A stretch of 11,483 nt of DNA from an uncultured Planctomycetales bacterium (GTDB lineage Bacteria > Planctomycetota > Planctomycetia > Isosphaerales > Isosphaeraceae): assembly GCA_937997355.1 (NCBI GenBank), contig CALKTZ010000110.1, forward strand, positions 1 through 11,483, written 5' to 3'. Each line of letters begins with the position of its first letter. Position 1 is the stretch's first letter. The notes under the pieces are model-generated. The model did not search any database. It saw only the letters and a program-made list of their open reading frames with translations, and was not told where the DNA came from. Made by a program: the position numbers and the translations under genes. Below are positions 1 to 7,494 of the stretch, one piece after another.

Positions 1-420
1 GTCGATCAATTGCACAAGCCGGCCGAGCTCCATGGCCTCCTGCCCGCGGCCGACGTGGTCGTCAGCGCGGTTCCCTTGACCAAGGTCTCCAGGAAGATGA
101 TCGGCGAGCGAGAATTCGCCCTCATGAACCCGGGCGTCATCCTGATCAACGTCTCGCGAGGCGGAGTGGTGGACACCGACGCCCTGATCGCCGCGCTCGA
201 CTCGAAGAAGGTGGCCGCCGCCGGCCTCGACGTCACCGATCCCGAGCCGCTCCCCAAAGGGCATCCCCTCTGGTCTCGCAATGTCATCATCACGCCGCAT
301 ACGGCCGGTCAATCGCCGGCCGGGATGCGGCGTCGCGACGAACTCTTCCGCGAGAACCTTCGAAGATTCGCCGCGGGCGAGCAACTCCTGAACGTCGTGG
401 ACAAGTCGGTCGGTTATTGA
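1..420 (+). CDS. D-isomer-specific 2-hydroxyacid dehydrogenase, C-terminal part (5' truncated by window edge)
   Basis: This is the last 139 residues of an NAD(P)-dependent D-2-hydroxyacid dehydrogenase, a cytoplasmic enzyme that interconverts a 2-keto acid and a D-2-hydroxy acid. The frame is open from base 1, so the N-terminal catalytic lobe and the glycine-rich nucleotide loop lie outside the window. The family's three catalytic residues are all visible in the partial numbering: Arg53 in NVSRGGVVD, Glu82 in DVTDPEPLP and His100 in TPHTAG. The NVSRGGVVDTDAL segment matches the third dehydrogenase signature. The protein ends about 40 residues after the His, as in short family members without a regulatory ACT domain. 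Substrate cannot be assigned; glyoxylate/hydroxypyruvate reductase or a 3-phosphoglycerate dehydrogenase-like enzyme are options. A hairpin 29 nt after the stop suggests the unit ends here, separate from the BNR-protein gene downstream. Confidence 0.93.
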   Translation, partial: VDQLHKPAELHGLLPAADVVVSAVPLTKVSRKMIGEREFALMNPGVILINVSRGGVVDTDALIAALDSKKVAAAGLDVTDPEPLPKGHPLWSRNVIITPHTAGQSPAGMRRRDELFRENLRRFAAGEQLLNVVDKSVGY

Positions 421-448
421 AATATTGCGAAGAACTTCGAAGCCCCAC

Positions 449-470
449 GTCGAGGGAGAACCTCCCCGAC
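449..470 (+). terminator. terminator-like hairpin after the dehydrogenase gene
   Basis: GTCG-a-GGGAG, loop AAC, then CTCCC-CGAC gives nine base pairs with a single bulged A, 29 nt after the dehydrogenase stop. It is compact and GC-rich like an intrinsic terminator. The downstream bases (TCGCCCCTTG) are not a U-tract, so it may instead stabilise a 3' end or act with Rho. The pairing is seen directly; termination is inferred. Confidence 0.4.
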
Positions 471-477
471 TCGCCCC

Positions 478-506
478 TTGTTGGCGTCTGTTGAGCCTTA
501 TAGACT
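478..506 (+). promoter_or_regulatory. candidate sigma70-type promoter upstream of the BNR-protein gene
   Basis: TTGTTG at 478-483 and TAGACT at 501-506 are separated by 17 nt. Each is a partial match to the -35 and -10 consensus. The position, just after the hairpin at 449-470 and about 50 nt before the gene start, is sensible for a new transcription unit. The match is modest and could be chance. Confidence 0.25.
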
Positions 507-561
507 GATGGCTCTTCAAGATCCCAAAAGTGTCCAGAGCGAAGTCAGCCGGGGGGCGATC

Positions 562-1773
562 ATGCATCCGAGATGTATGCGCATGTTGTTCGTTTGCGCA
601 ACCGTCATTGCGTTCGGGATTCCGAGTCTTCGGGCGGAATCGCCGCAAATCGTGAAGATGCCGATCTTCCCGGCCGACAGCAAGCACAATCACTCCTCCT
701 GCATCATCGAGACCAAGGCGGGGGATCTCTTCGCGGTCTGGTACGCCGGCAGCGGTGAACGGAAGTCGGACGACGTCGTCATCCAGGGTGCCTGGAAGAA
801 GAAAGGGGAATCGGCCTGGGGACCTCGTTTCCAAATCGCCGACACCCCCGGCTATCCCGATTGCAATCCGGCAATCTTCGACGCCCCGGATGGTTCGATC
901 TGGCTCTTCTGGCCCACGATCCTGAACCATCAGTGGGAAGGGGCGCTCCTCAAGTTCGCGAAGTCCGTGAAGAATCCCACGCCCGAAGGACCGCCCGAAT
1001 GGGCCAAGGAGGGGGTGGTTCACATCACGCCGGTCGGTTTCGACAAGGACATGGGAGAGGCGATCAAGGAATTCAAGAAGACTGTCAGCGAGGACCTGCG
1101 GAGCCGTTATGGGGACAAGCTCGACGTCGTCGAGGCTCGATCCAAGGAAGAGATTTATCAACGATTGGGCTGGATGCCGCGCGTTCACCCGATCGTCCTC
1201 CCCTCGGGCCGCTGGCTCCTCCCCCTCTATACCGACACGTTCTCGGTCTCGATCATGGGTATCAGCGACGACCAGGGCAAAACCTGGAAGGCGAGCAAGC
1301 CCTTGATCGGCTTCGGCAACATCCAGCCCGCCCTGGTCCGAAAGCAGGATGGCACGCTCGTCGCCTACATGCGCGAGAACGGCATCACCCACCACATCCG
1401 CAAGAGCGAATCGAAGGATGACGGGATGACCTGGTCCCCCGTCGTCAGCACCGAGTTTCCCAACCCCGGTGCCGGCGTCGACGTGGTTGGCCTCGCCAAC
1501 GGCCACTGGGTCCTGATCTACAATGACATCGCACGCGGCCGACACACCCTGGCCGTCTCCCTCAGCAACGACGAAGGGAAGACCTGGAAGTGGACCCGGC
1601 ACGTCGAGCAAGACAAGCCGGGGCAGGGGTCGTTCCACTATCCGTCGATCATCCAGGGTAAGGATGGCACGATCCACGCCTCGTTCACCTGGAGCAAGCC
1701 GAAGCAGGGAAGCTCCATTCATTACGCCGCCTTCACCGAGGACTGGATCCGCGAGGGAGATCCGAAGCCCTGA
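562..1773 (+). CDS. Secreted BNR/Asp-box sialidase-fold protein (predicted exo-alpha-sialidase-like)
   Basis: A 403-residue protein of the BNR/predicted-neuraminidase family, expected to be a six-bladed propeller acting outside the cytoplasm. ATG 562 is chosen because it is preceded by GGGGGG and begins a clear signal peptide: basic start, hydrophobic stretch, then a likely cut after SLRA near residue 25. The frame stays open upstream to a TTG at 478, but that would bury the signal. Three Asp-boxes (S-x-D-x-G-x-T-W) lie at residues 235-242, 284-291 and 335-342. An early HNHSS...WYAGSGE region resembles the first blade of these proteins. Residues about 160-200 form a charged, probably helical insertion. 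I do not see a canonical FRIP motif, so true sialidase activity is not established; another glycan-cleaving or binding role is possible. It is followed closely by two transporter genes, suggesting extracellular processing linked to uptake. Confidence 0.85.
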   Translation: MHPRCMRMLFVCATVIAFGIPSLRAESPQIVKMPIFPADSKHNHSSCIIETKAGDLFAVWYAGSGERKSDDVVIQGAWKKKGESAWGPRFQIADTPGYPDCNPAIFDAPDGSIWLFWPTILNHQWEGALLKFAKSVKNPTPEGPPEWAKEGVVHITPVGFDKDMGEAIKEFKKTVSEDLRSRYGDKLDVVEARSKEEIYQRLGWMPRVHPIVLPSGRWLLPLYTDTFSVSIMGISDDQGKTWKASKPLIGFGNIQPALVRKQDGTLVAYMRENGITHHIRKSESKDDGMTWSPVVSTEFPNPGAGVDVVGLANGHWVLIYNDIARGRHTLAVSLSNDEGKTWKWTRHVEQDKPGQGSFHYPSIIQGKDGTIHASFTWSKPKQGSSIHYAAFTEDWIREGDPKP

Positions 1774-1843
1774 AGATCGGCGTCTCAACTCCTGAATGAT
1801 CTCTCCACGCTATTTCGACGCATGTTCAACTGAAAGGGACGGA

Positions 1844-3169
1844 GTGGCCTCTCAAACGACTGATTCTCGCGCCGGGTCGATCGACAGGGCCTATCCGTGG
1901 ATCGTGGTCGGATTGCTCTGGGTCTGCGGATTCCTCAACTACGCCGACCGCCAGGCGGTGACGGCGGTCATCCCGATCCTGGAGAAGAAATTCGAGCTGA
2001 CCCCCGAGCAGATCGGCTGGGTCGGCTCGTCGTTCATGATCGTCTATTTCCTGGCGGCCCCGTTCGCCGGCTACCTGGTCGACCTGATGCCCCGACGGCA
2101 CCTCATCAGCGCCGGTTTGGCGTTCTGGAGCTTGATCTGCGCCGCGACGGCCCTGTCGCGCAACTTCGGCGAGCTGGTGTTCTTCCGTGGGGCCGAGGGG
2201 TTGGGAGAGTCGTTCTACTTCCCGGCGTCGATGTCGCTCCTGGCGGCCTATCACGGCGCGGGGACCCGCTCGCGGGCCATGAGCATCCACCAGACGAGCG
2301 TCTACGTGGGCCAGGCGGGGGGCGTGATGCTCGCCGGCAACCTGGCCGAACGTTACGGCTGGCCCTCCCCGTTCTGGGTGCTCGGCATCATCGGGATCGT
2401 CTACGCGATCGGGCTCGCCTTCGTCCTCCGCGAGCCGCAGGAAAAGCCCCACGCGGAGCCGATTGATCCGGCGGAAGCCGCGTTCACGCTGCCGGACCAT
2501 GCGACCGAGTTCGAGCATCCCCGCGCCCCGTTCTCCCCCTCGGCCTTCATGGCCAAGGTCAAGAACGTGCTCGAGAACCCGGCGGTCGTCCTCCTCTTCC
2601 TGGTCTTCATCGGCGCCAACTTCGTCGCCGCCGGGTTCATGGTCTGGCTGGTCAAATTCATCGACTTCACCTTCAAGCAGCGGCTGACCTTCTCGGCGAA
2701 CATCTCCGCCATCTGGTCGATCGCCAGCCTGTTCGGGGCGCTGCTCGGGGGCGTCCTGGCCGACAAGGCGGCGAGCCGACTCGGCGGCCGCGTGCTCGTC
2801 CAGGGGCTAGGTCTCCTGATTGGCGCGCCATTTGTTCTCATGGCGGGCTGGGCGTCCTCGATTCCCATGCTCGTGGTCGGTCTGATCGGGTCCGGCCTGT
2901 GCAAGGGGGTCTACGATTCCAACATCTTCGCCTCGCTCTATGACGTCGTCCGCGCCGAAGATCGAGGGTTCGCCGCCGGCCTCATGAACACCGTCGGGTG
3001 GGCAGGGGGGGCGCTGGCCTCCGTGGCGATCGGCTATTCGGCCCGGGCCTACGGCCTGAGCGCGGCGTTCGCATCGATGGCGGGGGTCTATATCGTGGCC
3101 GGTCTGCTTGGACTCCTCACGTCCGTGATCGTCAGATCGCGGGCCGCACGCCAGGCACCCCCGGCATGA
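1844..3169 (+). CDS. MFS transporter, 12-helix
   Basis: A major facilitator superfamily permease of 441 residues in the inner membrane. Helix 1 carries NYADRQ (residues 32-37), typical of the anion:cation-symporter and spinster-like groups, and the loop between helices 2 and 3 carries the MFS motif A, GYLVDLMPRR (residues 76-85). Two blocks of about six hydrophobic helices flank a central hydrophilic loop at roughly residues 195-240. GTG 1844 is preferred because AAAGGGA lies 4 nt upstream. An in-frame ATG at 1796 would add 16 residues with no visible ribosome-binding site and no homologous look. It lies 70 nt after the BNR-protein gene and 34 nt before the next permease, consistent with one operon. 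A substrate such as a sugar acid or another organic anion is plausible for this MFS branch, but it cannot be read from the sequence. Confidence 0.9.
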   Translation: MASQTTDSRAGSIDRAYPWIVVGLLWVCGFLNYADRQAVTAVIPILEKKFELTPEQIGWVGSSFMIVYFLAAPFAGYLVDLMPRRHLISAGLAFWSLICAATALSRNFGELVFFRGAEGLGESFYFPASMSLLAAYHGAGTRSRAMSIHQTSVYVGQAGGVMLAGNLAERYGWPSPFWVLGIIGIVYAIGLAFVLREPQEKPHAEPIDPAEAAFTLPDHATEFEHPRAPFSPSAFMAKVKNVLENPAVVLLFLVFIGANFVAAGFMVWLVKFIDFTFKQRLTFSANISAIWSIASLFGALLGGVLADKAASRLGGRVLVQGLGLLIGAPFVLMAGWASSIPMLVVGLIGSGLCKGVYDSNIFASLYDVVRAEDRGFAAGLMNTVGWAGGALASVAIGYSARAYGLSAAFASMAGVYIVAGLLGLLTSVIVRSRAARQAPPA

Positions 3170-3203
3170 CGCGAATCACCGCGAGAACCAGAAGGACCGA
3201 GGA

Positions 3204-4874
3204 TTGAGCAGCTCGACAACCGTCGGTCCCGGACGGCCGCGTTATGAATGGGCGACTCGCGGCGACATCAACGCCTTCTTCGGGTTGATGCTCGACAATC
3301 TCGGCGACATGATCCTGATGGCGAGCCTCCTGGTTGCCGTCTACGGATTTCCGAAAGCCTTCGTGCTGACTCGGATGATCCCGGGGACGGCCGTCGGGGT
3401 GCTGGTCGGTGATCTGATCTTCACGGCGATGGCCTTTCGGCTGGCCAGGCGATCGGGCCGCTCGGATGTCACCGCCATGCCCCTGGGACTCGACACGCCA
3501 AGCACCTTCGGCGCGGTCTTCCTGATCCTCGGGCCGGCGTTTCAAGCCGCCATCGGGAGGGGCCTCGATCCCAATGCCGCAGCAAGCCATGCCTGGTTTT
3601 TGGGCATCACCATGATCCTGGCCTCGGGCATTTTCAAGGTCTTCTGCGCATCGCTGAGTGATTGGATCAGGCGCGTGGTCCCTCGCGCCGGGCTGCTCGG
3701 CTCGCTCTCCGCGATCGCGTTCGTCATCATCAGCTTCCTGCCGATGCTCGATATCGCCGCGATGCCGGTCGTCGGCTGGCTCTCGCTGGGGACAGTCCTC
3801 GCAACCTTGACCGCGCGTTGGCGGCTGCCCCGCGACATCCCGGGGGCGCTGGCGGCGGTCTTGCTCGGCTGCGTCGTCTATTACGGCCTGAGCGCGGCCG
3901 GGCTCGGCCCTGGAATCGGGGCCGGAGAGGCTCGCCCCTCGATGTCGTTCCGGGCCGATCTCCCGTTGCCCGTCGACGCGTGGTGGCGCTGGCTCCTGGA
4001 AAACTGGCGAGAAGCGATCGGCTATCTCCCGGTCGCGATCCCGCTGGCCCTGGCCACGGTCGTCGGGGGCATCGATTGCACGGAAAGCGCGGCCACGGTC
4101 GGCGATGACTATCCAACCGGACAGATCATCGCGGCCGAAGGTTTGGCGACGATCGTGGCGGGCATTTTCGGCGGCGTGATCCAATCGACCCCCTACATCG
4201 GCCATCCCGCCTACAAGGCCATGAGGGCGCGAGCGGCCTATACCCTCGCGACGGCTCTCTTCGTCGGGGCCGCGGGGGTATTCGGCTACTTCGATTGGTT
4301 CTTCTACCTGATCCCAAAATCCGTCGTCTTCCCGATCCTGATCTTCGTCGGCCTGGAGATCACGTCTCAATCCTTTCATGCGACCCCGAGGCGGCATTTC
4401 CCCGCGGTCGCCCTGGCCTGCGTCCCCGCGCTCGCCTACCTGTGCCTGATCGCGATCGGCCAGATCCTCCCCGAAGTCGGCAAACCCTTTCAGGAATTGA
4501 GGCCGCAGACTCAGCATTGGATCCAGACGATCACCGTCCTCTCGGGGGGATTCATCGTCACGAGCCTACTTTGGGGGACCGCCCTGGCCCATCTGATCGA
4601 CGGCAAGATCCGGCCGACCGTCATCACGCTCCTGCTCGCCGGGGGCTTCTCCTGCTTCGGCATCATTCACTCTCCGCTCTCTTCGGGCGCAATTCTCCCG
4701 CCCAATCAGGTCATCAAACGACTGCAAGACGAGGGGAGGGGAGAGGCGTCACGATTTCAGACCCCCTATCATTGGGCCTGCGCCTACGGCCTCATGGCCG
4801 TGGCGTTGATTGGCCTTTCGAAATACGGCTCCTTCCCCGCCGGAGTCGCAGGAACCGAGCCGCCAGAGAGATGA
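3204..4874 (+). CDS. NCS2-like permease (xanthine/uracil/vitamin C permease superfamily)
   Basis: A polytopic membrane protein of 556 residues. It begins at TTG 3204 with GAAGGA 7 nt upstream and a second GAGGA directly before it, which decides the start. Conserved landmarks fit the nucleobase-transporter (NCS2/AzgA-like) fold: DINAFFGLMLDN near the N-terminus, TAMPLGLDTPSTFG at about residues 90-103, GGIDCTESAATVGDDYPTG at 288-306 and TPYIGHPAYKAM at 329-340. The last two resemble the re-entrant substrate region with an acidic residue (Glu294) and a conserved Gly/Asp pair. More than ten hydrophobic segments are evident. NCS2 members usually carry purines, pyrimidines or ascorbate with protons. 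This variant is longer than typical ones (about 430-500), so the substrate is uncertain. It is third in the apparent BNR protein-MFS-permease operon and ends before a region carrying a promoter for ptsI. Confidence 0.8.
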   Translation: MSSSTTVGPGRPRYEWATRGDINAFFGLMLDNLGDMILMASLLVAVYGFPKAFVLTRMIPGTAVGVLVGDLIFTAMAFRLARRSGRSDVTAMPLGLDTPSTFGAVFLILGPAFQAAIGRGLDPNAAASHAWFLGITMILASGIFKVFCASLSDWIRRVVPRAGLLGSLSAIAFVIISFLPMLDIAAMPVVGWLSLGTVLATLTARWRLPRDIPGALAAVLLGCVVYYGLSAAGLGPGIGAGEARPSMSFRADLPLPVDAWWRWLLENWREAIGYLPVAIPLALATVVGGIDCTESAATVGDDYPTGQIIAAEGLATIVAGIFGGVIQSTPYIGHPAYKAMRARAAYTLATALFVGAAGVFGYFDWFFYLIPKSVVFPILIFVGLEITSQSFHATPRRHFPAVALACVPALAYLCLIAIGQILPEVGKPFQELRPQTQHWIQTITVLSGGFIVTSLLWGTALAHLIDGKIRPTVITLLLAGGFSCFGIIHSPLSSGAILPPNQVIKRLQDEGRGEASRFQTPYHWACAYGLMAVALIGLSKYGSFPAGVAGTEPPER

Positions 4875-4876
4875 AC

Positions 4877-4946
4877 CGGGGTGCCGATGGAAGGGTTTCC
4901 CACATGCCGGCCGAAGCATCAAGTCGCCCGATCGAACGGCACCCCG
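4877..4946 (+). repeat. 10-bp inverted repeat just after the NCS2-like permease gene
   Basis: CGGGGTGCCG at 4877-4886 is the exact reverse complement of CGGCACCCCG at 4937-4946, with 50 nt between. It starts 2 nt after the permease stop codon. It could close a long 3'-end stem-loop of the upstream operon. There is no U-tract, so termination is only a possibility. Confidence 0.35.
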
Positions 4947-4959
4947 AATTTCGGAATCC

Positions 4960-4988
4960 TTGAATTTTCCGGGTGTCTCTGGTATGAA
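4960..4988 (+). promoter_or_regulatory. candidate sigma70-type promoter for ptsI
   Basis: TTGAAT at 4960-4965 and TATGAA at 4983-4988 are separated by exactly 17 nt, in a locally AT-richer part of the gap between the permease and ptsI. A start near 4995 would give a leader of about 170 nt before ATG 5169. The leader shows no gene or recognisable riboswitch. The boxes match four positions each; activity is inferred. Confidence 0.38.
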
Positions 4989-5168
4989 ACTTGCCATAGA
5001 CTGCGGTTGAAATTCGGACAGAGCTCTTTGATCAAACCGGATTTACAAACCAAGCGATCCATTCACGAAGCTCGCAAATGTCGATTCGCGACTCGAAGCG
5101 ATTGGTCCTCTTGTCGCGAGCGGGAGAATCTCTCGGCTGCCTGATGGAACGTGGACGACAGGCGGGTC

Positions 5169-6938
5169 ATGTTCAAAGGAATTGGGGTCAGTCCCGGCGT
5201 TGTGGTGGGCATAGCCTACCGAGTGGAATCCGTCCTCAGCGTCGGGGAGCCGCAGGAATTGGAAAGTTCCTCGTTGGTCCCGGCCGAGATGGAGCGTTTC
5301 GACCGCGCCGTCGCCGATTCCTCGTCCGAACTCGAAGCCTTCGTCGCCAAGGTGACGCAAGAGCTGGGCTCATCCGCCGGGGATATCTTCCAATCGCATC
5401 TCCAGATCCTGAATGATCCCGGATTGATCTCCAAGGTCCATCATCTGATCGAAACGCGGCATCTCAATGCGCTCTCCGCGTTGCAGCTGGTGATGCAGGA
5501 TTTCGCGACGCAATTCGCCCGGATCGAGCAGGAGTACTTCCGAGAGCGGATGACGGACGTCCGCGACGTGATCACGCGGATCGGATCGCACCTCACCCGG
5601 AAAACGCCCGACCCGATCGACCCCGCCGGCGACTCTCGCAACGGCGATCAGCCGGTCATCCTGGTCGCCCATGAGATCCTCCCCAGCCAGGCGATGAGCC
5701 TCGGCGATCTCGCCATCGCGGGGATCGTGACTGAGCTGGGCGGGACCACGAGTCACGCCGCCATCCTGGCGAGGAGCCGGGGGATTCCCGCCGTTTCCGG
5801 CGTCGATGGGCTCTTGAACGAGGTGGTGAGCGGAGACCTGATGGTCGTCGACGGCCGAGACGGCGTGGTGATCGTCCGGCCCGACTCGGAATCGACTTCC
5901 GCTTATCGAAAGGTTCAGAGGGAATTTTTCAACCTCAAGGACCAGTTGATCGCCAACCGAGACCTCCCATCGCTCACGACCGATGGAACCCAGGTCGACC
6001 TGCTGGCGAATATCAACAACCTGGCCGACGCCCAATCGGCCCAGAAGGTCGGCGCGGTGGGGGTGGGACTCTATCGGACCGAATACCTCTTCCTCACCCA
6101 CCTCGACGTCCCCGACGAGGAAGAACAATACCAGTACTACCGCCAGATCATCGAGGATTCTCCGAATCAAACTGTGACGATCCGGGTGCTGGATATCGGC
6201 GGAGATAAAACCGTCCCCTATCTGAGCCGGCGGGGCGAGGCGAACCCGTTCATGGGCTGGCGTTCAATCCGGATCTTCTTCGAGAATCCCAGACTCTTCA
6301 TCACTCAGGTGCGCGCCATCCTGCGCGCGGGGCGCCACGGCAAGGTTTCGATGCTCTTCCCGATGATCACCACGCTCGATGAACTACGCTTCATCAACGA
6401 CCTGGTGAAAGAGACGAAGAACAACCTCAAACGGGAAGGGGTGGCCTTCGGCGCCGACGTGAAGACGGGCGTCATGATCGAGGTCCCCGCGGCGGCGCTC
6501 TGCATCGACCTGATCCTTCGAGAGACCGACTTCATCTCGATCGGCTCGAATGACCTGATCCAGTACCTCGTCGCCGCCGACCGAGACAATCCCAAGGTCG
6601 CGCATCTCTGCGAGCCGCTCAGCCCGGCGATCTTCCGGGTCCTCAGCATCGTCCTCGACGCCTGCCAGCGGACCGGAACTCCGGTCACCATCTGCGGCGA
6701 AATGGCCGGTCAGCCTCGATCATTCCTGATCCTCTTCGGGATGGGATTGCGCCGATTCAGCATGAGCCCGGCCTTCATCCCCACCATCAAGGCCCTCCTG
6801 AGGTTGGTCACGACTTCGCAGGCGGAACGCTTCGCCCATCAGGTGCTCCAGCTCAAAACGAGCGAGGAGATCCGCTCATATCTGACCGCCAGGCTGCATG
6901 AGATTTCCTCGTCGCTCGAAGCCTTCGACACGATCTGA
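5169..6938 (+). CDS. ptsI: Phosphoenolpyruvate--protein phosphotransferase (PTS enzyme I)
   Basis: Cytoplasmic enzyme I (also annotated ptsP), which takes phosphate from PEP onto a histidine and passes it to HPr. The protein has 589 residues, close to the 575 of E. coli. ATG 5169 is chosen because AGGCGGG precedes it and MFKGIGVSPG matches the usual family start; an in-frame GTG at 5151 would add six residues. The order is an N-terminal HPr-binding helical domain, the phosphohistidine domain with GGTTSHAA (His196), then the PEP-binding barrel with Arg303 (LYRTEYLF), Arg339 (IRVLDIGGDK), SIGSND (457-462) and Cys509 (CGEMAG). Each of these four key residues (His196, Arg303, Arg339, Cys509) is offset by exactly seven from its E. 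coli counterpart, so the enzyme looks intact. No GAF domain is present, so it is not the nitrogen-PTS form. No HPr or sugar-specific enzyme II lies beside it. It appears to be its own transcription unit. Confidence 0.95.
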   Translation: MFKGIGVSPGVVVGIAYRVESVLSVGEPQELESSSLVPAEMERFDRAVADSSSELEAFVAKVTQELGSSAGDIFQSHLQILNDPGLISKVHHLIETRHLNALSALQLVMQDFATQFARIEQEYFRERMTDVRDVITRIGSHLTRKTPDPIDPAGDSRNGDQPVILVAHEILPSQAMSLGDLAIAGIVTELGGTTSHAAILARSRGIPAVSGVDGLLNEVVSGDLMVVDGRDGVVIVRPDSESTSAYRKVQREFFNLKDQLIANRDLPSLTTDGTQVDLLANINNLADAQSAQKVGAVGVGLYRTEYLFLTHLDVPDEEEQYQYYRQIIEDSPNQTVTIRVLDIGGDKTVPYLSRRGEANPFMGWRSIRIFFENPRLFITQVRAILRAGRHGKVSMLFPMITTLDELRFINDLVKETKNNLKREGVAFGADVKTGVMIEVPAAALCIDLILRETDFISIGSNDLIQYLVAADRDNPKVAHLCEPLSPAIFRVLSIVLDACQRTGTPVTICGEMAGQPRSFLILFGMGLRRFSMSPAFIPTIKALLRLVTTSQAERFAHQVLQLKTSEEIRSYLTARLHEISSSLEAFDTI

Positions 6939-7270
6939 CTCGGGTCGGCGAGATCCTGACAGGGTACATGACCGAACGTCCCTGCGGCCGGATTCGGCAT
7001 CTTTGTCAACTCGTGGGAGCAGCGTGTTGCCCCGCGAGTCCTCGACTGATAGGCTATCGTGCGTTCATTCGAACAAGAGTTGTGCGACAGTGGATAGGCA
7101 GTGCGTCGAGGCGTCTTGCAACCGGGCACACACGCAGGCTCGGTGCCGATCGATCGACGCGATTACTGCGAGATCGAGGTCGGCCGTCAAATCGCGACAG
7201 GTCGTCTCGGGCCACTTTATCGAACAGCGGCGGAAGAAAATCGCGAAGTTCCAGGTTTCGAGAATTCGAG

Positions 7271-7295
7271 AACGAGATTTTCTCGTTATCGAGAA
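7271..7295 (+). other. two overlapping, mutually exclusive small hairpins
   Basis: AACGAGA (7271-7277) can pair with TCTCGTT (7281-7287) across a TTT loop. Alternatively TTCTCG (7280-7285) can pair with CGAGAA (7290-7295) across TTAT. Both use the same TCTCG bases, so only one can form at a time. No reading frame or downstream U-tract links this to a known attenuator type; a role in the leader is speculative. Confidence 0.3.
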
Positions 7296-7418
7296 TCGCC
7301 ATGGCGGTCTTGATCTCCATCGTGGCCGGAACTCGTGAATTGCGAAGAAGTTCGTGCAAAGAATCGATCAGACCGATTTACGGCATTGGGTTTGCTTGAC
7401 TTGTCCAAATTGACGCCT

Positions 7419-7441
7419 CGAAGAAGTTTGATGCTTCTTCG
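7419..7441 (+). other. hairpin in the Rieske-gene leader
   Basis: CGAAGAAG (7419-7426) and CTTCTTCG (7434-7441) form a perfect 8-bp stem with a 7-nt loop, 53 nt before the Rieske start codon. No U-tract follows. It may be a 5'-UTR stabilising hairpin or a protein-binding site; only the pairing itself is seen. Confidence 0.4.
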
Positions 7442-7494
7442 GAGTCGAGTTTGGTTCAGACGGCGATAGCGGTCATCGAGATTGGAATCAAGCG

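Larger units (their letters stand above)
6939..7494. other. 556-bp gap between ptsI and the Rieske gene without a convincing gene
   Basis: This stretch is visibly less GC-rich than its neighbours. Several open frames cross it, but none has a ribosome-binding site together with recognisable protein features. It contains two hairpin regions (7271-7295 and 7419-7441) and three copies of CGAGAA at 7259, 7267 and 7290. TTGACT (7396) and TTGACG (7410) resemble -35 boxes, but neither has a good -10 at a proper distance. It probably holds the bc-operon promoter and a leader, or a decayed gene. Confidence 0.5.

Noticed and set aside
478..561. TTG start at 478 for the BNR protein
   Set aside because: It would place 28 unrelated residues before a good signal peptide. 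ATG 562 has a G-rich ribosome-binding site and a proper signal sequence.
1796..1843. ATG 1796 as start of the MFS transporter
   Set aside because: There is no ribosome-binding site upstream. GTG 1844 has AAAGGGA at a usable distance and removes a non-family-like leader.
3132..4517. 461-codon open frame on the minus strand opposite the NCS2-like permease
   Set aside because: It has low-complexity charged composition, no ribosome-binding site and no motif, and the plus strand carries conserved permease motifs.
5151..5168. GTG 5151 as start of ptsI
   Set aside because: ATG 5169 has AGGCGGG upstream and yields the family's normal MxxGIxVSPG beginning. GTG 5151 cannot be fully excluded.
6898..7399. 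Plus-strand frames across the ptsI-Rieske gap
   Set aside because: They have Arg/Ser-rich composition, no ribosome-binding site and no recognisable motif, and one begins inside ptsI.
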